Shown here piece after piece: positions 35,337 through 43,691 of a stretch of 64,000 nt of DNA; position 1 is the stretch's first letter, and each line of letters begins with the position of its first letter. The notes beneath the pieces were generated by a model. The model saw only the letters and a program-made list of their open reading frames with translations. It was not told the DNA's origin and made no database searches. The translations under genes and the position numbers were made by a program. This stretch comes from DATBVX01 sp963810775 (GTDB lineage: Bacteria; Pseudomonadota; Gammaproteobacteria; Steroidobacterales; Steroidobacteraceae). The stretch is taken from contig CAWEOT010000025.1 of NCBI GenBank assembly GCA_963810775.1, positions 124,001 through 188,000 of the forward strand. The letters are read 5' to 3'.

Positions 35337-36566
35337 ATGACAAACTCAAAACCTAAGGGCGAGCAGCCCATCCTGCTGGCGTTTTCCGGCGGCCTCGACA
35401 CCTCTTTTCTGGTGCCGTGGCTCAAGGAGAACCACGACCGTCCAGTGATCACGGTGACGGTCAACACCGGTGGCATCGATGCCCCTGCGGCGCGGACGCT
35501 TGAAGTGCGGGCGCGTGCCCTGGGAGCGGCCGATCACCATCTCGTCGATGCGCGCGCGGACTACTTCCAGCACGTCCTGCGCTTTCTCATCATGGGCAAT
35601 GTGCGGCGCGGCCAGCTCTACCCGCTGTGCGTCGGCGCCGAGCGCGTCATGCAGGCACAGACGATCGCGCAGATGGCCAACAAACTGGGCACGAGCATCG
35701 TCGCGCATGGCTGCACGGCTGCGGGGAACGACCAGGTGCGCTTTGAAGTGGCGCTGCGCACGCTTGCCCCGGAGCTCGAGATCCTGGCTCCAGTGCGGGA
35801 TCGCGCATTCAAGCGACCGGAGCAACTCAAGTTCCTGGAGCAGCGCAAGCTCCCCGTGCCGCCATACGGCGCGGCCTATTCGGTCAATCGGGGGCTGTGG
35901 GGCGTCACGATCGGTGGCAAGGAAACCCTCACTTCCGGCGAGAGCATTCCGGACCATGCCTGGGTGCTGTCGCGCGACGCCTTCAGCAAGCCGTGCGAAC
36001 CCGCAAAGCACACGATCGGTTTTGCGCAGGGTGTGCCCTCCTCGCTCGACGGTCGCGCGCTCGACCCGGTGGCGCTCATCGAAGCACTTGAGGCGCTCGC
36101 TGCGCCCTTCGGCATCGGCCGCGGCATTCACCTCGGCGACACGATCATCGGCACCAAGGGCCGCGTCGCCTTCGAAGCTCCGGCGGCCGATGTTCTGCTC
36201 ACGAGCCATCGCGAGCTCGAAAAGCTTGTGCTGACCGCTCGCCAGGCTCGCATCAAGGAACTCGTGGCGCAGCCCTACGGCGATCTCGTGCACGAGGGCC
36301 AGCATCTCGATCCTGTGTGCCGTGACATCGAAGCACTCCTTATCTCTTCGCAGGAACGCGTCAGCGGCGAAGTCAAAGTGCTGCTCCGGCCGGGTAACGC
36401 GTTCGTGGAGGGTGTCACCTCGCCGTACTCGCTGATGGCAGCCTCGAAAGGTGTATACGGCGAGGCGGCGGGCGAATGGACGCCGGCGGACGCGCTTGGT
36501 TTCTCAAGGATCCAGGCGCTGACCGGAATTTTCCACAAGCGCGCGGGCGAGATCGCGCGGCGTTGA
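35337..36566 (+). CDS. argG: Argininosuccinate synthase
   Basis: 409 residues. It joins citrulline and aspartate using ATP. The PP-loop LAFSGGLDTS is intact. The citrulline/aspartate-binding loop reads AHGCTAAGNDQVRFE instead of the common TGKGND, and the region FLIMGNVRRGQLYPLCVGAERV replaces the usual GTSLARP-type segment. As far as I recall, this matches the Bacteroidetes-style ArgG better than the E. coli or Bacillus forms. The start is 4 bp after the argR stop. If intermediates stay acylated up to citrulline, a deacylase must act before this step. Confidence 0.93.
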   Translation: MTNSKPKGEQPILLAFSGGLDTSFLVPWLKENHDRPVITVTVNTGGIDAPAARTLEVRARALGAADHHLVDARADYFQHVLRFLIMGNVRRGQLYPLCVGAERVMQAQTIAQMANKLGTSIVAHGCTAAGNDQVRFEVALRTLAPELEILAPVRDRAFKRPEQLKFLEQRKLPVPPYGAAYSVNRGLWGVTIGGKETLTSGESIPDHAWVLSRDAFSKPCEPAKHTIGFAQGVPSSLDGRALDPVALIEALEALAAPFGIGRGIHLGDTIIGTKGRVAFEAPAADVLLTSHRELEKLVLTARQARIKELVAQPYGDLVHEGQHLDPVCRDIEALLISSQERVSGEVKVLLRPGNAFVEGVTSPYSLMAASKGVYGEAAGEWTPADALGFSRIQALTGIFHKRAGEIARR

Positions 36567-36582
36567 GCGGAGGAGTGAGCTG

Positions 36583-37662
36583 ATGAAGAGTGTAGTCGTG
36601 GACAAGATTGCCTCTGTGACCCAGGCGTGTGGCCTGGGCCATGAGTTGCGCATCTCGACCGACATCCCCTGCGAAGAGGGCGTGGTGCTGGTGGCGGAAA
36701 TCCTCAACAACAAGTCCACCTACAACACACTCGAGCTCACCAGTGGACGCATGGCGAAGCTCGCGCGCGGCGATATCGTGGTGGGCGCACTCGGTCATCG
36801 CAAGGCGCTGTTTGGTTACTCCGGCCATCTGCCGGAGTCGGTGCAGGCCGGCGATGTGATCCAGCTGCTCAACATCGGTGGTGTGCTGGGAATTGTCGAC
36901 TCGGCAACGCCTGACAAAGGGAAGCCCTTCGACTGTCGCGTGATGGGCGTCGTCCTGCAGTTTCCTTACCTCGGCGAGCGCATCGGCGTACCGGCGCGTG
37001 TCGGCTTCAAGCCACTCGACCTCAACGCGCCGCTCAACACGCGCGGTATTCCCGTGGTCGCTCTCGCGGGCACCTGCATGGAGGCAGGCAAGACGGCCGC
37101 AGCCTGCGCCATCGTCGCACGCATGCGGCATCGCGGGCTCGTCGTCGATGCCTTCAAGGCCACCGGCGTATCGTTGCGGCGGGACATTCTGGCGATGGAA
37201 GACGCGGGCGCACGGCGTTCTATGATCTTCACCGATCTCGGTGTCGTCACGACGACGCCGAGGACCGGGCCCGCGCTTACCCGCAGCATGTTGACCGAGA
37301 TGGCCTCGGGCAAACCCGATGTCATCGTGTTCGAGCTCGGCGATGGAATTCTCGGCACGTACGGCGTCGAAGCGATCCTGAAGTGCGACGACATCCGTAA
37401 TGCGATCACCGGGCTCGTGCTGTCTGCCAACGATCCGGTCGCTGCCTGGGGCGGCGTGAAGCTGTTGCGCGAGAAATTCCACATCGAGCCTTGCGTCGTG
37501 ACCGGTCCCTCCACCGACAACCAGGTCGGTGTGCAGATCATTCACGAGCAGATGAATGTCGCGGCTTGCAACGCGATCACAGACGGCGCCGCCCTCGGCG
37601 ACCAGGTGATCGCGAGTGTGGGCCTCGACAAGGCCGTGCCAGCACAGGCGGTGGCGGAGTGA
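36583..37662 (+). CDS. Unknown P-loop protein in the arginine operon
   Basis: 359 residues, not firmly recognised. Residues 1–150 form a beta-rich domain (TYNTLELTSGRMAKLARGD, ALGHRKALFGYSGHLPE). Residues 155–340 carry a P-loop GTCMEAGKT (163–171), close to the dethiobiotin-synthetase/DUF1611-type GTxxxxGKT, then FKATGVS and VIVFELGDGILGTYG (acidic residues E251, D254). The gene is preceded by GGAGGAG-like bases and overlaps argC by 4 bp (GTGA). P-loop proteins of the DUF1611 group include DgcN, reported as a glutamate N-acetyltransferase. No N-acylglutamate synthase is otherwise present, so it may make the N-acyl-glutamate; an ATP-dependent ligase or regulator is equally possible. Confidence 0.8.
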   Translation: MKSVVVDKIASVTQACGLGHELRISTDIPCEEGVVLVAEILNNKSTYNTLELTSGRMAKLARGDIVVGALGHRKALFGYSGHLPESVQAGDVIQLLNIGGVLGIVDSATPDKGKPFDCRVMGVVLQFPYLGERIGVPARVGFKPLDLNAPLNTRGIPVVALAGTCMEAGKTAAACAIVARMRHRGLVVDAFKATGVSLRRDILAMEDAGARRSMIFTDLGVVTTTPRTGPALTRSMLTEMASGKPDVIVFELGDGILGTYGVEAILKCDDIRNAITGLVLSANDPVAAWGGVKLLREKFHIEPCVVTGPSTDNQVGVQIIHEQMNVAACNAITDGAALGDQVIASVGLDKAVPAQAVAE

Positions 37663-38720
37663 GCACTGCCGTACCAACCTTCGTCCTCGGTGGCACGGGC
37701 TATGTCGCCGGCGAATTGCTGCGCCTCATTGCCGGGCATCCGAACCTGAGGCTTGCGGCGATCCTGTCGGACAGCCAGCCGGGCGAGGCGGTCGCCAAGG
37801 CCTTTCCGCATTTGCAGAGCGCTTACCCGCAGCTCAAATTCGCCTCGCACGAGGAGATCGCGGGCGCGATCAGTCGCGAGAAAATGAGCGCACTCTTTTC
37901 CGCCGCGCCGCATGGCGTTTCTGCGGGGCTGGTGGATGGGCTGCTCACGCGCGTGTATGCAGCGGGCGGGCGCGTGCACGCAGTGGACATTTCCGCCGAC
38001 TTTCGACACTCATCCGCGGCGGCGTACGAGAAAATCTACAAGCACGTGCACGGCGCGCCGGAACGGATCAAGGACTTCTCCTGCGCCGTGCCCGAACACC
38101 TGACGGCAGCACGCACAGCGCATATCGCTCATCCCGGCTGCTTCGCGACCGCGATCCTGCTTGCGAGCGTGCCATTGCTGGCGCTCGGGATCGTGGAACC
38201 TCAGCTTTTCGTTGCCGGCGTGACCGGCAGTACCGGGTCGGGCCGCAAACCGACTGAGGGCACGCATCACCCGCTGAGGCACAGTGACCTTTACACCTAC
38301 AACGCGCTCGCTCACCGCCACACGCCGGAAATCGCGGCGTGCGCCCAGGCGGCGACCGGCGTCGCGGCGGAGTTTGCATTCGTGCCGCATTCCGGGCCGT
38401 TTGCGCGCGGCATTCACGTCACGGTCCAGGCGCGACTCAGGAAAGAATGTGACAGCGCCGTGATACGCGCAGCGCTCGAGGCGTACTACGAGAATGCACC
38501 CTTCGTGCGTGTGAAAGCCGACGCACCGCGCATCAAGGACGTCTTGGCAAGCAACTATGCTCATCTCAGTGCTGCCACCAGCACACGCTCCGTCGCAGTG
38601 ATGTGCGCGATCGACAATCTCAACAAGGGCGCAGCCGGTGGCGCCGTGCAATGGATGAACCGCCTGCTGGGTTTCGAAGAGACCGCGGGCCTCACTGCGC
38701 CCGCAGCCGGGTGGACCTGA
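37659..38720 (+). CDS. argC: N-acyl-gamma-glutamyl-phosphate reductase
   Basis: 353 residues from a GTG that overlaps the previous stop. NADP-binding LGGTGYVAGELLRLI at the N-terminus and catalytic Cys161 in AHPGCFAT; the conserved GSTGSGRKPTEGTHHP follows. It reduces the acylglutamyl phosphate made by ArgB to the semialdehyde. It is the second enzyme after the kinase and is co-transcribed with argD and argF'. Confidence 0.95.
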   Translation: MSTAVPTFVLGGTGYVAGELLRLIAGHPNLRLAAILSDSQPGEAVAKAFPHLQSAYPQLKFASHEEIAGAISREKMSALFSAAPHGVSAGLVDGLLTRVYAAGGRVHAVDISADFRHSSAAAYEKIYKHVHGAPERIKDFSCAVPEHLTAARTAHIAHPGCFATAILLASVPLLALGIVEPQLFVAGVTGSTGSGRKPTEGTHHPLRHSDLYTYNALAHRHTPEIAACAQAATGVAAEFAFVPHSGPFARGIHVTVQARLRKECDSAVIRAALEAYYENAPFVRVKADAPRIKDVLASNYAHLSAATSTRSVAVMCAIDNLNKGAAGGAVQWMNRLLGFEETAGLTAPAAGWT

Positions 38721-38722
38721 GC

Positions 38723-39880
38723 ATGGCTTCGCATCTCGCACCCGTGTTCGCGCAATATCCCCTCGAGGTCGTCGCGGCTGACGGCGTGTGGCTCAACACA
38801 CGTGACGGTCGGCGCGTACTCGATCTCTATGGTGGGCATGCGGTCGCTGCCCTGGGCTACGGACATCCGCGCTGGTTGCATGCACTCGAGCAGCAGGCAC
38901 GCAGCGTCGTGTTCCAGACCAACGCGGTCACCATGGAAGTGCGCGAGCGCGCGGCAACCCGGCTGGTTCGTTTCGCGGGACTCGGTCTCGACAGCGTGTT
39001 CTTCGTCAACACCGGTGCGGAGGCCAATGAGAACGCGCTAAAGCTCGCCCTCAAGCAGAGCGGACGAAGCAAGATCGTCGCGCTTGAGCAGAGCTTCCAC
39101 GGTCGCACTGCGGCGGCCGGCGCTGTCACGTGGGGCGCCGCCGAAAAGTGGTACGGATTCCCGCGTGCACCGTTCGACGTGAGTTTCATGCCGCGCCGTG
39201 ACGAAGCTGCCTTGGCAAAGCATGTCGACAAAGAAACAGCGGCAGTCATCATCGAGCCAGTGCAAGGCCTCGCTGGCGCCTTCGACATGGGTCGCGAGTA
39301 CCTCCTGGCATTGCGCCGGCGGTGTTCGGAAGTAGGTGCACTCCTCATTTTCGACGAGGTTCAGTGCGGCATGGGTCGCTGCGGCGAGCCCTTTGCCGCC
39401 AATCTCTATGGCGTGACGCCAGACATGATCACGACGGCCAAGGCGCTGGGCAGCGGGTTTCCCTGTGCGGCGCTACTAATGGCATCGGGCGTCGCGAGCC
39501 AGCTCAAAGTCGATGCCCTCGGCACTACCTTCGGCGGCGGGCCAATGGCCTGCGCCGTGATCGAGACGGTGATCGACATCATCGAATCCGAAGGCTTGCT
39601 CGCCAACGTGCGGCGCATGTCGAAGCTTATTCGTGAGAGCTGCGTGGTCGGGCCCGTCACGGCCAGTCAGGGCGCGGGTTTCCTGCTCGGCTTGCGAACC
39701 GATCGGCCCGCCAAAGATGTACAGCGTCAGCTCCTGGAGCGGAACATTCTCGCCGGCACGAGCGCCGATCCGCACATCCTGCGCCTGCTTCCGCCGTTCG
39801 TACTCGACGAAGACCATGTCGACCTGCTGCGGGATGCGTTGCAGGACCTGGGCAGCCAGAAACTCGCGGTGGGTGCCTAG
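38723..39880 (+). CDS. argD: Acylornithine aminotransferase (class III, PLP)
   Basis: 385 residues. PLP Lys240 in TTAKALGSGFP and the cofactor Asp211 in LIFDEVQCGMGR are present; SFHGRT and NTGAEANE are further family marks. It converts the acylglutamate semialdehyde to acylornithine using glutamate. The start is 2 bp after argC. An upstream in-frame ATG would overlap argC by 118 bp and is not used. Some members also accept succinylated substrates. Confidence 0.92.
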   Translation: MASHLAPVFAQYPLEVVAADGVWLNTRDGRRVLDLYGGHAVAALGYGHPRWLHALEQQARSVVFQTNAVTMEVRERAATRLVRFAGLGLDSVFFVNTGAEANENALKLALKQSGRSKIVALEQSFHGRTAAAGAVTWGAAEKWYGFPRAPFDVSFMPRRDEAALAKHVDKETAAVIIEPVQGLAGAFDMGREYLLALRRRCSEVGALLIFDEVQCGMGRCGEPFAANLYGVTPDMITTAKALGSGFPCAALLMASGVASQLKVDALGTTFGGGPMACAVIETVIDIIESEGLLANVRRMSKLIRESCVVGPVTASQGAGFLLGLRTDRPAKDVQRQLLERNILAGTSADPHILRLLPPFVLDEDHVDLLRDALQDLGSQKLAVGA

Positions 39881-39905
39881 CTGGTGATCAGCGCCCCTTC
39901 TATCC

Positions 39906-40931
39906 ATGGACCGATTCATCAACCTGGCCGATTTCAGCCGCGAGCAGATTCTCGATCTCCTCGCGCTCGCCCAGAGCCTGCGCGAGCGGCCGGAACCGCA
40001 TGCGCTCGCAGGCCGGATTCTCGGGCTTCTGTTCCTCAATCCGTCGCTGCGGACGCTGGCATCGTTTCAAGTGGCGATGAAGCGACTCGGTGGTGATTCG
40101 TTCGTCATCACGGCCGGCCAGGGAACGTGGCAACTCGAAACCCGCGCTGGCGCGGTGATGAGCGGTGCAGCCGCTGAGCATGTGCGTGAAGGCATTCCGG
40201 TGTTGGCCTCGTACAGCGATGCGCTCGGCATTCGTGCGTTTGCCGATGGCAAGGATCTCAAGGCGGATCTCGACGACTCACAGTTCATGGCGATGGCCGC
40301 GACTTGCGACAAGCCGCTCATTAACCTGGAGTCCGCCATCAGTCACCCGTGTCAGGCGCTCGCCGACTGGAGGACGCTCGATGATCTTGGCGTTCCGGCG
40401 CATGGGAAACTCGTGCTCTCGTGGGTGTACCATCCGCGCGCGTTGCCCCTCGCCGTGCCCGCCGCCGTGGTTCACATGGCTGCCTTGCGCGGCATGGAGG
40501 TGACAGTGCTGCGTCCCGAGGGTTACGCGTTGCCACCTGAAATCATGGACCAGGCCAGATTCGCGGCCGCTGGCAGCGGCGGATGCGTCAGTGAAACTGA
40601 CGATCGCGACCAGGCGTTGCGGGGTGCGCAGGTGCTCTACGCGAAGGAATGGGGCTGCACGACGCGCTACGGCGATGCGGAGGCCGATGCGCAACTGCGT
40701 GGCGGGCTCAGTGACTGGTGTGCGCGCGAGAGCTGGTTCGCGGCTGCCACAGCCGATTGCCGCTTCATGCATTGCCTGCCGGTCCGGCGCAACGTGGCCG
40801 TGGCCGATGAAGTGCTCGACGGGCCACGCAGCGCGGTGAAACAGCAAGCCTACAATCGACTCGTGGTGCAGATGGCAGTGCTGCACCGAATGTTGAAAGA
40901 CACTCCAGCAGGAGGCCGAATCAGTCCATGA
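39906..40931 (+). CDS. argF': N-acylornithine carbamoyltransferase (acetyl- or succinylornithine type)
   Basis: 341 residues. Carbamoyl-phosphate motif is SLRTL (47–51) rather than STRTR; HPCQ (147–150) and HCLPVRRN (289–296) are present. The layout follows acetylornithine (Xanthomonas) and succinylornithine (Bacteroides) carbamoyltransferases, not ordinary OTCase: W75 and the long FADGKDLKADLDDSQ loop. The residue matching X. campestris Glu92, which selects acetylornithine, is Ala90 here, and the K302 position is Ala298. Published E92A/P/S/V changes switch that enzyme to succinylornithine, so succinylornithine is the predicted substrate. Confidence 0.88.
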   Translation: MDRFINLADFSREQILDLLALAQSLRERPEPHALAGRILGLLFLNPSLRTLASFQVAMKRLGGDSFVITAGQGTWQLETRAGAVMSGAAAEHVREGIPVLASYSDALGIRAFADGKDLKADLDDSQFMAMAATCDKPLINLESAISHPCQALADWRTLDDLGVPAHGKLVLSWVYHPRALPLAVPAAVVHMAALRGMEVTVLRPEGYALPPEIMDQARFAAAGSGGCVSETDDRDQALRGAQVLYAKEWGCTTRYGDAEADAQLRGGLSDWCARESWFAAATADCRFMHCLPVRRNVAVADEVLDGPRSAVKQQAYNRLVVQMAVLHRMLKDTPAGGRISP

Positions 40932-41866
40932 ACTATCGTCCCGATCAGACGGTTGCGGTCCGCGCGCTGCGCAACGCTGCGCCCTACATCCGGATGTTCA
41001 AAGGCAAGGTGTTCGTCATCAAGGCGAGCGGCGCGGTCTTTGGCGATCTCGAATCGACTCGCGGCTTGATCGAGCAGGTGGCGATCCTGCACCAGGTGGG
41101 CATCAAGGTCGTGCTGGTGCACGGCGGTGGGCCGCAGCTTACCGAGCTTTCCGAAGCTCTGGGCATTCAAACGCGCATGGTGCAGGGTCGGCGCATCACG
41201 GACGAGAAGTCCATCGACGTCACGACGATGGTGCTCAACGGACTCATCAACACTCGCATCCTCGCCATCTGTCGCGACCTCGACATCGACGCGGTGGGAA
41301 TCAGCGGCGTCGATGCCGGCCTGGTGCGCGCGCATCGGCGACCGCCGGTGAGACTCGAGGGCGAAAACTCGGAGACGGTCGATTTCGGGTTCGTGGGCGA
41401 CATCGATGCGATCGACGCCGACGTGTTGCGCAAGCAGCTCGACAACGGCCTGATGCCGGTCGTGAGCCCCCTGTCGGCGGATTCGAACGGCGTGCTCCTC
41501 AATATCAACGCCGACACGGTCGCGGCCGCGATCGGTGCCGAGCTGAGCGCGGAAAAGCTCATTCTGTGCACGGGCGCGCCCGGAATTCTCGAACGCCTGG
41601 ACGATCCGAGCTCGGTGATTTCGTTCACGGACCTCAACGGTTTGAAGCGCCTGCGCGAGAAGGGCAGCCTTAGCGACGGCATGTTGCCGAAGGCTGCGGC
41701 CATCGAGTCGGCGATTCGCGGCGGCGTGCGTCGCGTGCACGTGATTTCCTACAGCGCGCCGGATAGCGTGTTGGCCGAAGTGTTCACCAACGAAGGCACC
41801 GGCACACTCATCGTCGCCGACGTGAACGCACTGAGCGCGGCCGAGCAACAGAGCGCCGGGAGATGA
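40928..41866 (+). CDS. argB: N-acylglutamate kinase
   Basis: 312 residues. Amino-acid-kinase fold: VFVIKASGAVFGD (the usual KxGG appears as KASG), VLVHGGGPQLTE, NINADTVAAAIGAEL and the end TNEGTGTLIV. The N-terminal helix before the fold is typical of arginine-inhibited hexameric kinases. There is no C-terminal GNAT synthase domain of the kind fused to ArgB in Xanthomonas, so this protein cannot make the acylglutamate itself. Overlaps argF' (ATGA) and argH (ATGA). Confidence 0.92.
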   Translation: MNYRPDQTVAVRALRNAAPYIRMFKGKVFVIKASGAVFGDLESTRGLIEQVAILHQVGIKVVLVHGGGPQLTELSEALGIQTRMVQGRRITDEKSIDVTTMVLNGLINTRILAICRDLDIDAVGISGVDAGLVRAHRRPPVRLEGENSETVDFGFVGDIDAIDADVLRKQLDNGLMPVVSPLSADSNGVLLNINADTVAAAIGAELSAEKLILCTGAPGILERLDDPSSVISFTDLNGLKRLREKGSLSDGMLPKAAAIESAIRGGVRRVHVISYSAPDSVLAEVFTNEGTGTLIVADVNALSAAEQQSAGR

Positions 41867-43053
41867 GCCGGCTGTGGGACAAGGGAGCCCCACTCGACCA
41901 GCGTGTACTCGATTACACCGCGGGCGAGGATCACGCCCTCGATGAGCGACTGGTCAGGTACGACGTGCTGGCTTCGATCGCGCATGCGGAAATGCTTGCG
42001 GCAGCCGGGTTGCTCGCAGCAGCAGATCTCGAGCTGATTCGCAAAGCACTGACCGAGATCGGAGCTGCGCATCAACGCGGCGAGTGGCAGGTCTCGCTCG
42101 ATCAGGAAGACGGGCAGACTGCACTCGAAAACCTGCTCACCGCTCGGATCGGTGAGTGTGGCGGGCGTTTGCACCTCGGCCGCTCGCGCAACGACCAGGT
42201 GCTCGCAGCGCTGCGGCTCTATTTGCGCGACGTCGTGCAGAGCCTTAGCTCCGGCGCCGAAGCTGTCGGCACGGCGCTCAATGAGCTGGCGCAGCGCGAG
42301 TGCAAGACAGCGCTTCCCGGCTACACGCACATGCAACCGGCCATGCCGAGCAGTGTCGCGTTGTGGGCCGGCGGATTCGCGGCAGAAGTGCGCGACGATG
42401 CGCAAGGCCTGCGCCAGACGCTGCGGCGGATCGATAAGAATCCACTTGGATCTGCGGCCGGCTACGGCACTCCGAATCTCCCCATCGACCGGGAGGCGAC
42501 GCGCTCGCGGCTTGGGTTTGCGGTTACCCACGAGCCGGTGACGGCCGTGCAGCTGTCGCGCGGCAAGGCCGAGGCACAGGTGCTGTTCGAGATCTGCCTG
42601 CTGATGCAGGACCTCGGACGGCTCGCCGCCGACCTACTCCTCTTCTATACGCAGGAATTCGCGTTCGTGACACTGCCGGAGGAATTCACTACCGGCTCGT
42701 CGATCATGCCGCAGAAGCGCAACCCGGATGTCTTCGAGCTGATCCGCGGCCGTTCCGCGACCGCGCAGGCCTGCCTGCTCGAAGCCCTCGGTATCGTCGC
42801 CAAACTTCCATCCGGGTATCACCGTGATCTGCAGCTGCTGAAGGCGCCCCTGTTTCGCGGCATCGATATCTGCCAGCAGACGCTCGGCATTCTTCCCGCC
42901 GCCCTGACCGGCATTCGCTTCCGACCCGAGAACATCGAGCTCGACGCTTCACTCGAGGCGGCCGCCGAGGCGAATGCGCTCGCCGTCAAGGAAGGGATCC
43001 CGTTTCGCGATGCCTATCGGCGGATCGCAGAGAAATATCGCCCGAAGAGCTAG
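41863..43053 (+). CDS. argH: Argininosuccinate lyase
   Basis: 396 residues, shorter than the usual ~460. Fumarase-superfamily signatures: LHLGRSRNDQV, catalytic-loop TTGSSIMPQKRNPD, and TALPGYTHMQPA. It cleaves argininosuccinate to arginine and fumarate. It ends the arginine cluster and overlaps the argB stop by 4 bp. Its stop codon overlaps the stop of the convergent isomerase gene. Confidence 0.94.
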   Translation: MSRLWDKGAPLDQRVLDYTAGEDHALDERLVRYDVLASIAHAEMLAAAGLLAAADLELIRKALTEIGAAHQRGEWQVSLDQEDGQTALENLLTARIGECGGRLHLGRSRNDQVLAALRLYLRDVVQSLSSGAEAVGTALNELAQRECKTALPGYTHMQPAMPSSVALWAGGFAAEVRDDAQGLRQTLRRIDKNPLGSAAGYGTPNLPIDREATRSRLGFAVTHEPVTAVQLSRGKAEAQVLFEICLLMQDLGRLAADLLLFYTQEFAFVTLPEEFTTGSSIMPQKRNPDVFELIRGRSATAQACLLEALGIVAKLPSGYHRDLQLLKAPLFRGIDICQQTLGILPAALTGIRFRPENIELDASLEAAAEANALAVKEGIPFRDAYRRIAEKYRPKS

Positions 43054-43691
43054 GTATCTACGTCGGCCTGAGCTTCGGGCCGTGCCGCTGCAAACGCCGG
43101 CAGCGTCTCGAGGAAGGCGCTGATCGCGCACAGGGTCGGGTACGGCGCGACATCGCATTTGAAGCGGCGCGCGTTGTACATCTGCGGCACCAGGAATACG
43201 TCGGCCATCGTGACCTCGGAGCCGAAACAGTGTTTGCCATCGCCCGTGTGCCGGCGGGCGAGCACCTCGAGTCCGCGAAACCCTTCCGCGATCCAATGAG
43301 CGTACCACTTGTCCACCGCCGCCTTGTCCTGGTGCAGGCCCTCGCGCAGGAAATTGAGTACCCGCAGGTTGTTGAGCGGATGAATGTCACAAGCGATGTT
43401 CTGCGCCATCGAGCGTACCTGCGCACGGCTCACCGCGTCCGCCGGCAGCAGGCGTGGCGAAGGAAAGCGCTCGTCCAGGTATTCGATGATGGCGAGTGAT
43501 TGACCCAGCACGACGCCGCCATCCTCGAGTGCCGGCACCAGTCCCTGGGGGTTCATGTTGAGGTAGTCGGAGGTGCGGTGCTCCGCCTGGCGCAGGCGCC
43601 GCGAGATGATCTCGTGATCGAGCCCCTTGAGGTTGAGCGCGATGCGTACGCGATACGCCGCGGAACTGCGCCAGAAGGAGTAGAGCTTCAT
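43050..43691 (-). CDS. maiA: Zeta-class GST: maleylacetoacetate/maleylpyruvate isomerase
   Basis: 213 residues with the zeta-class glutathione site FWRSSAAYRVRIALNLKG and VPALEDG…GQSLAIIEYLDERFP. It isomerises maleylacetoacetate or maleylpyruvate. The upstream gene encodes an FAH-family hydrolase (4-bp overlap), which could act on the isomerised product; the pair therefore serves tyrosine/homogentisate or gentisate breakdown. The ring-cleaving dioxygenase is not in the window. Confidence 0.9.
   Translation of the reverse strand: MKLYSFWRSSAAYRVRIALNLKGLDHEIISRRLRQAEHRTSDYLNMNPQGLVPALEDGGVVLGQSLAIIEYLDERFPSPRLLPADAVSRAQVRSMAQNIACDIHPLNNLRVLNFLREGLHQDKAAVDKWYAHWIAEGFRGLEVLARRHTGDGKHCFGSEVTMADVFLVPQMYNARRFKCDVAPYPTLCAISAFLETLPAFAAARPEAQADVDT

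Noticed and set aside
36583..37662. Calling the P-loop gene DUF1611/DgcN outright
   Set aside because: The P-loop is similar but the N-terminal domain and several motifs do not match what I know of that family; left as unknown.
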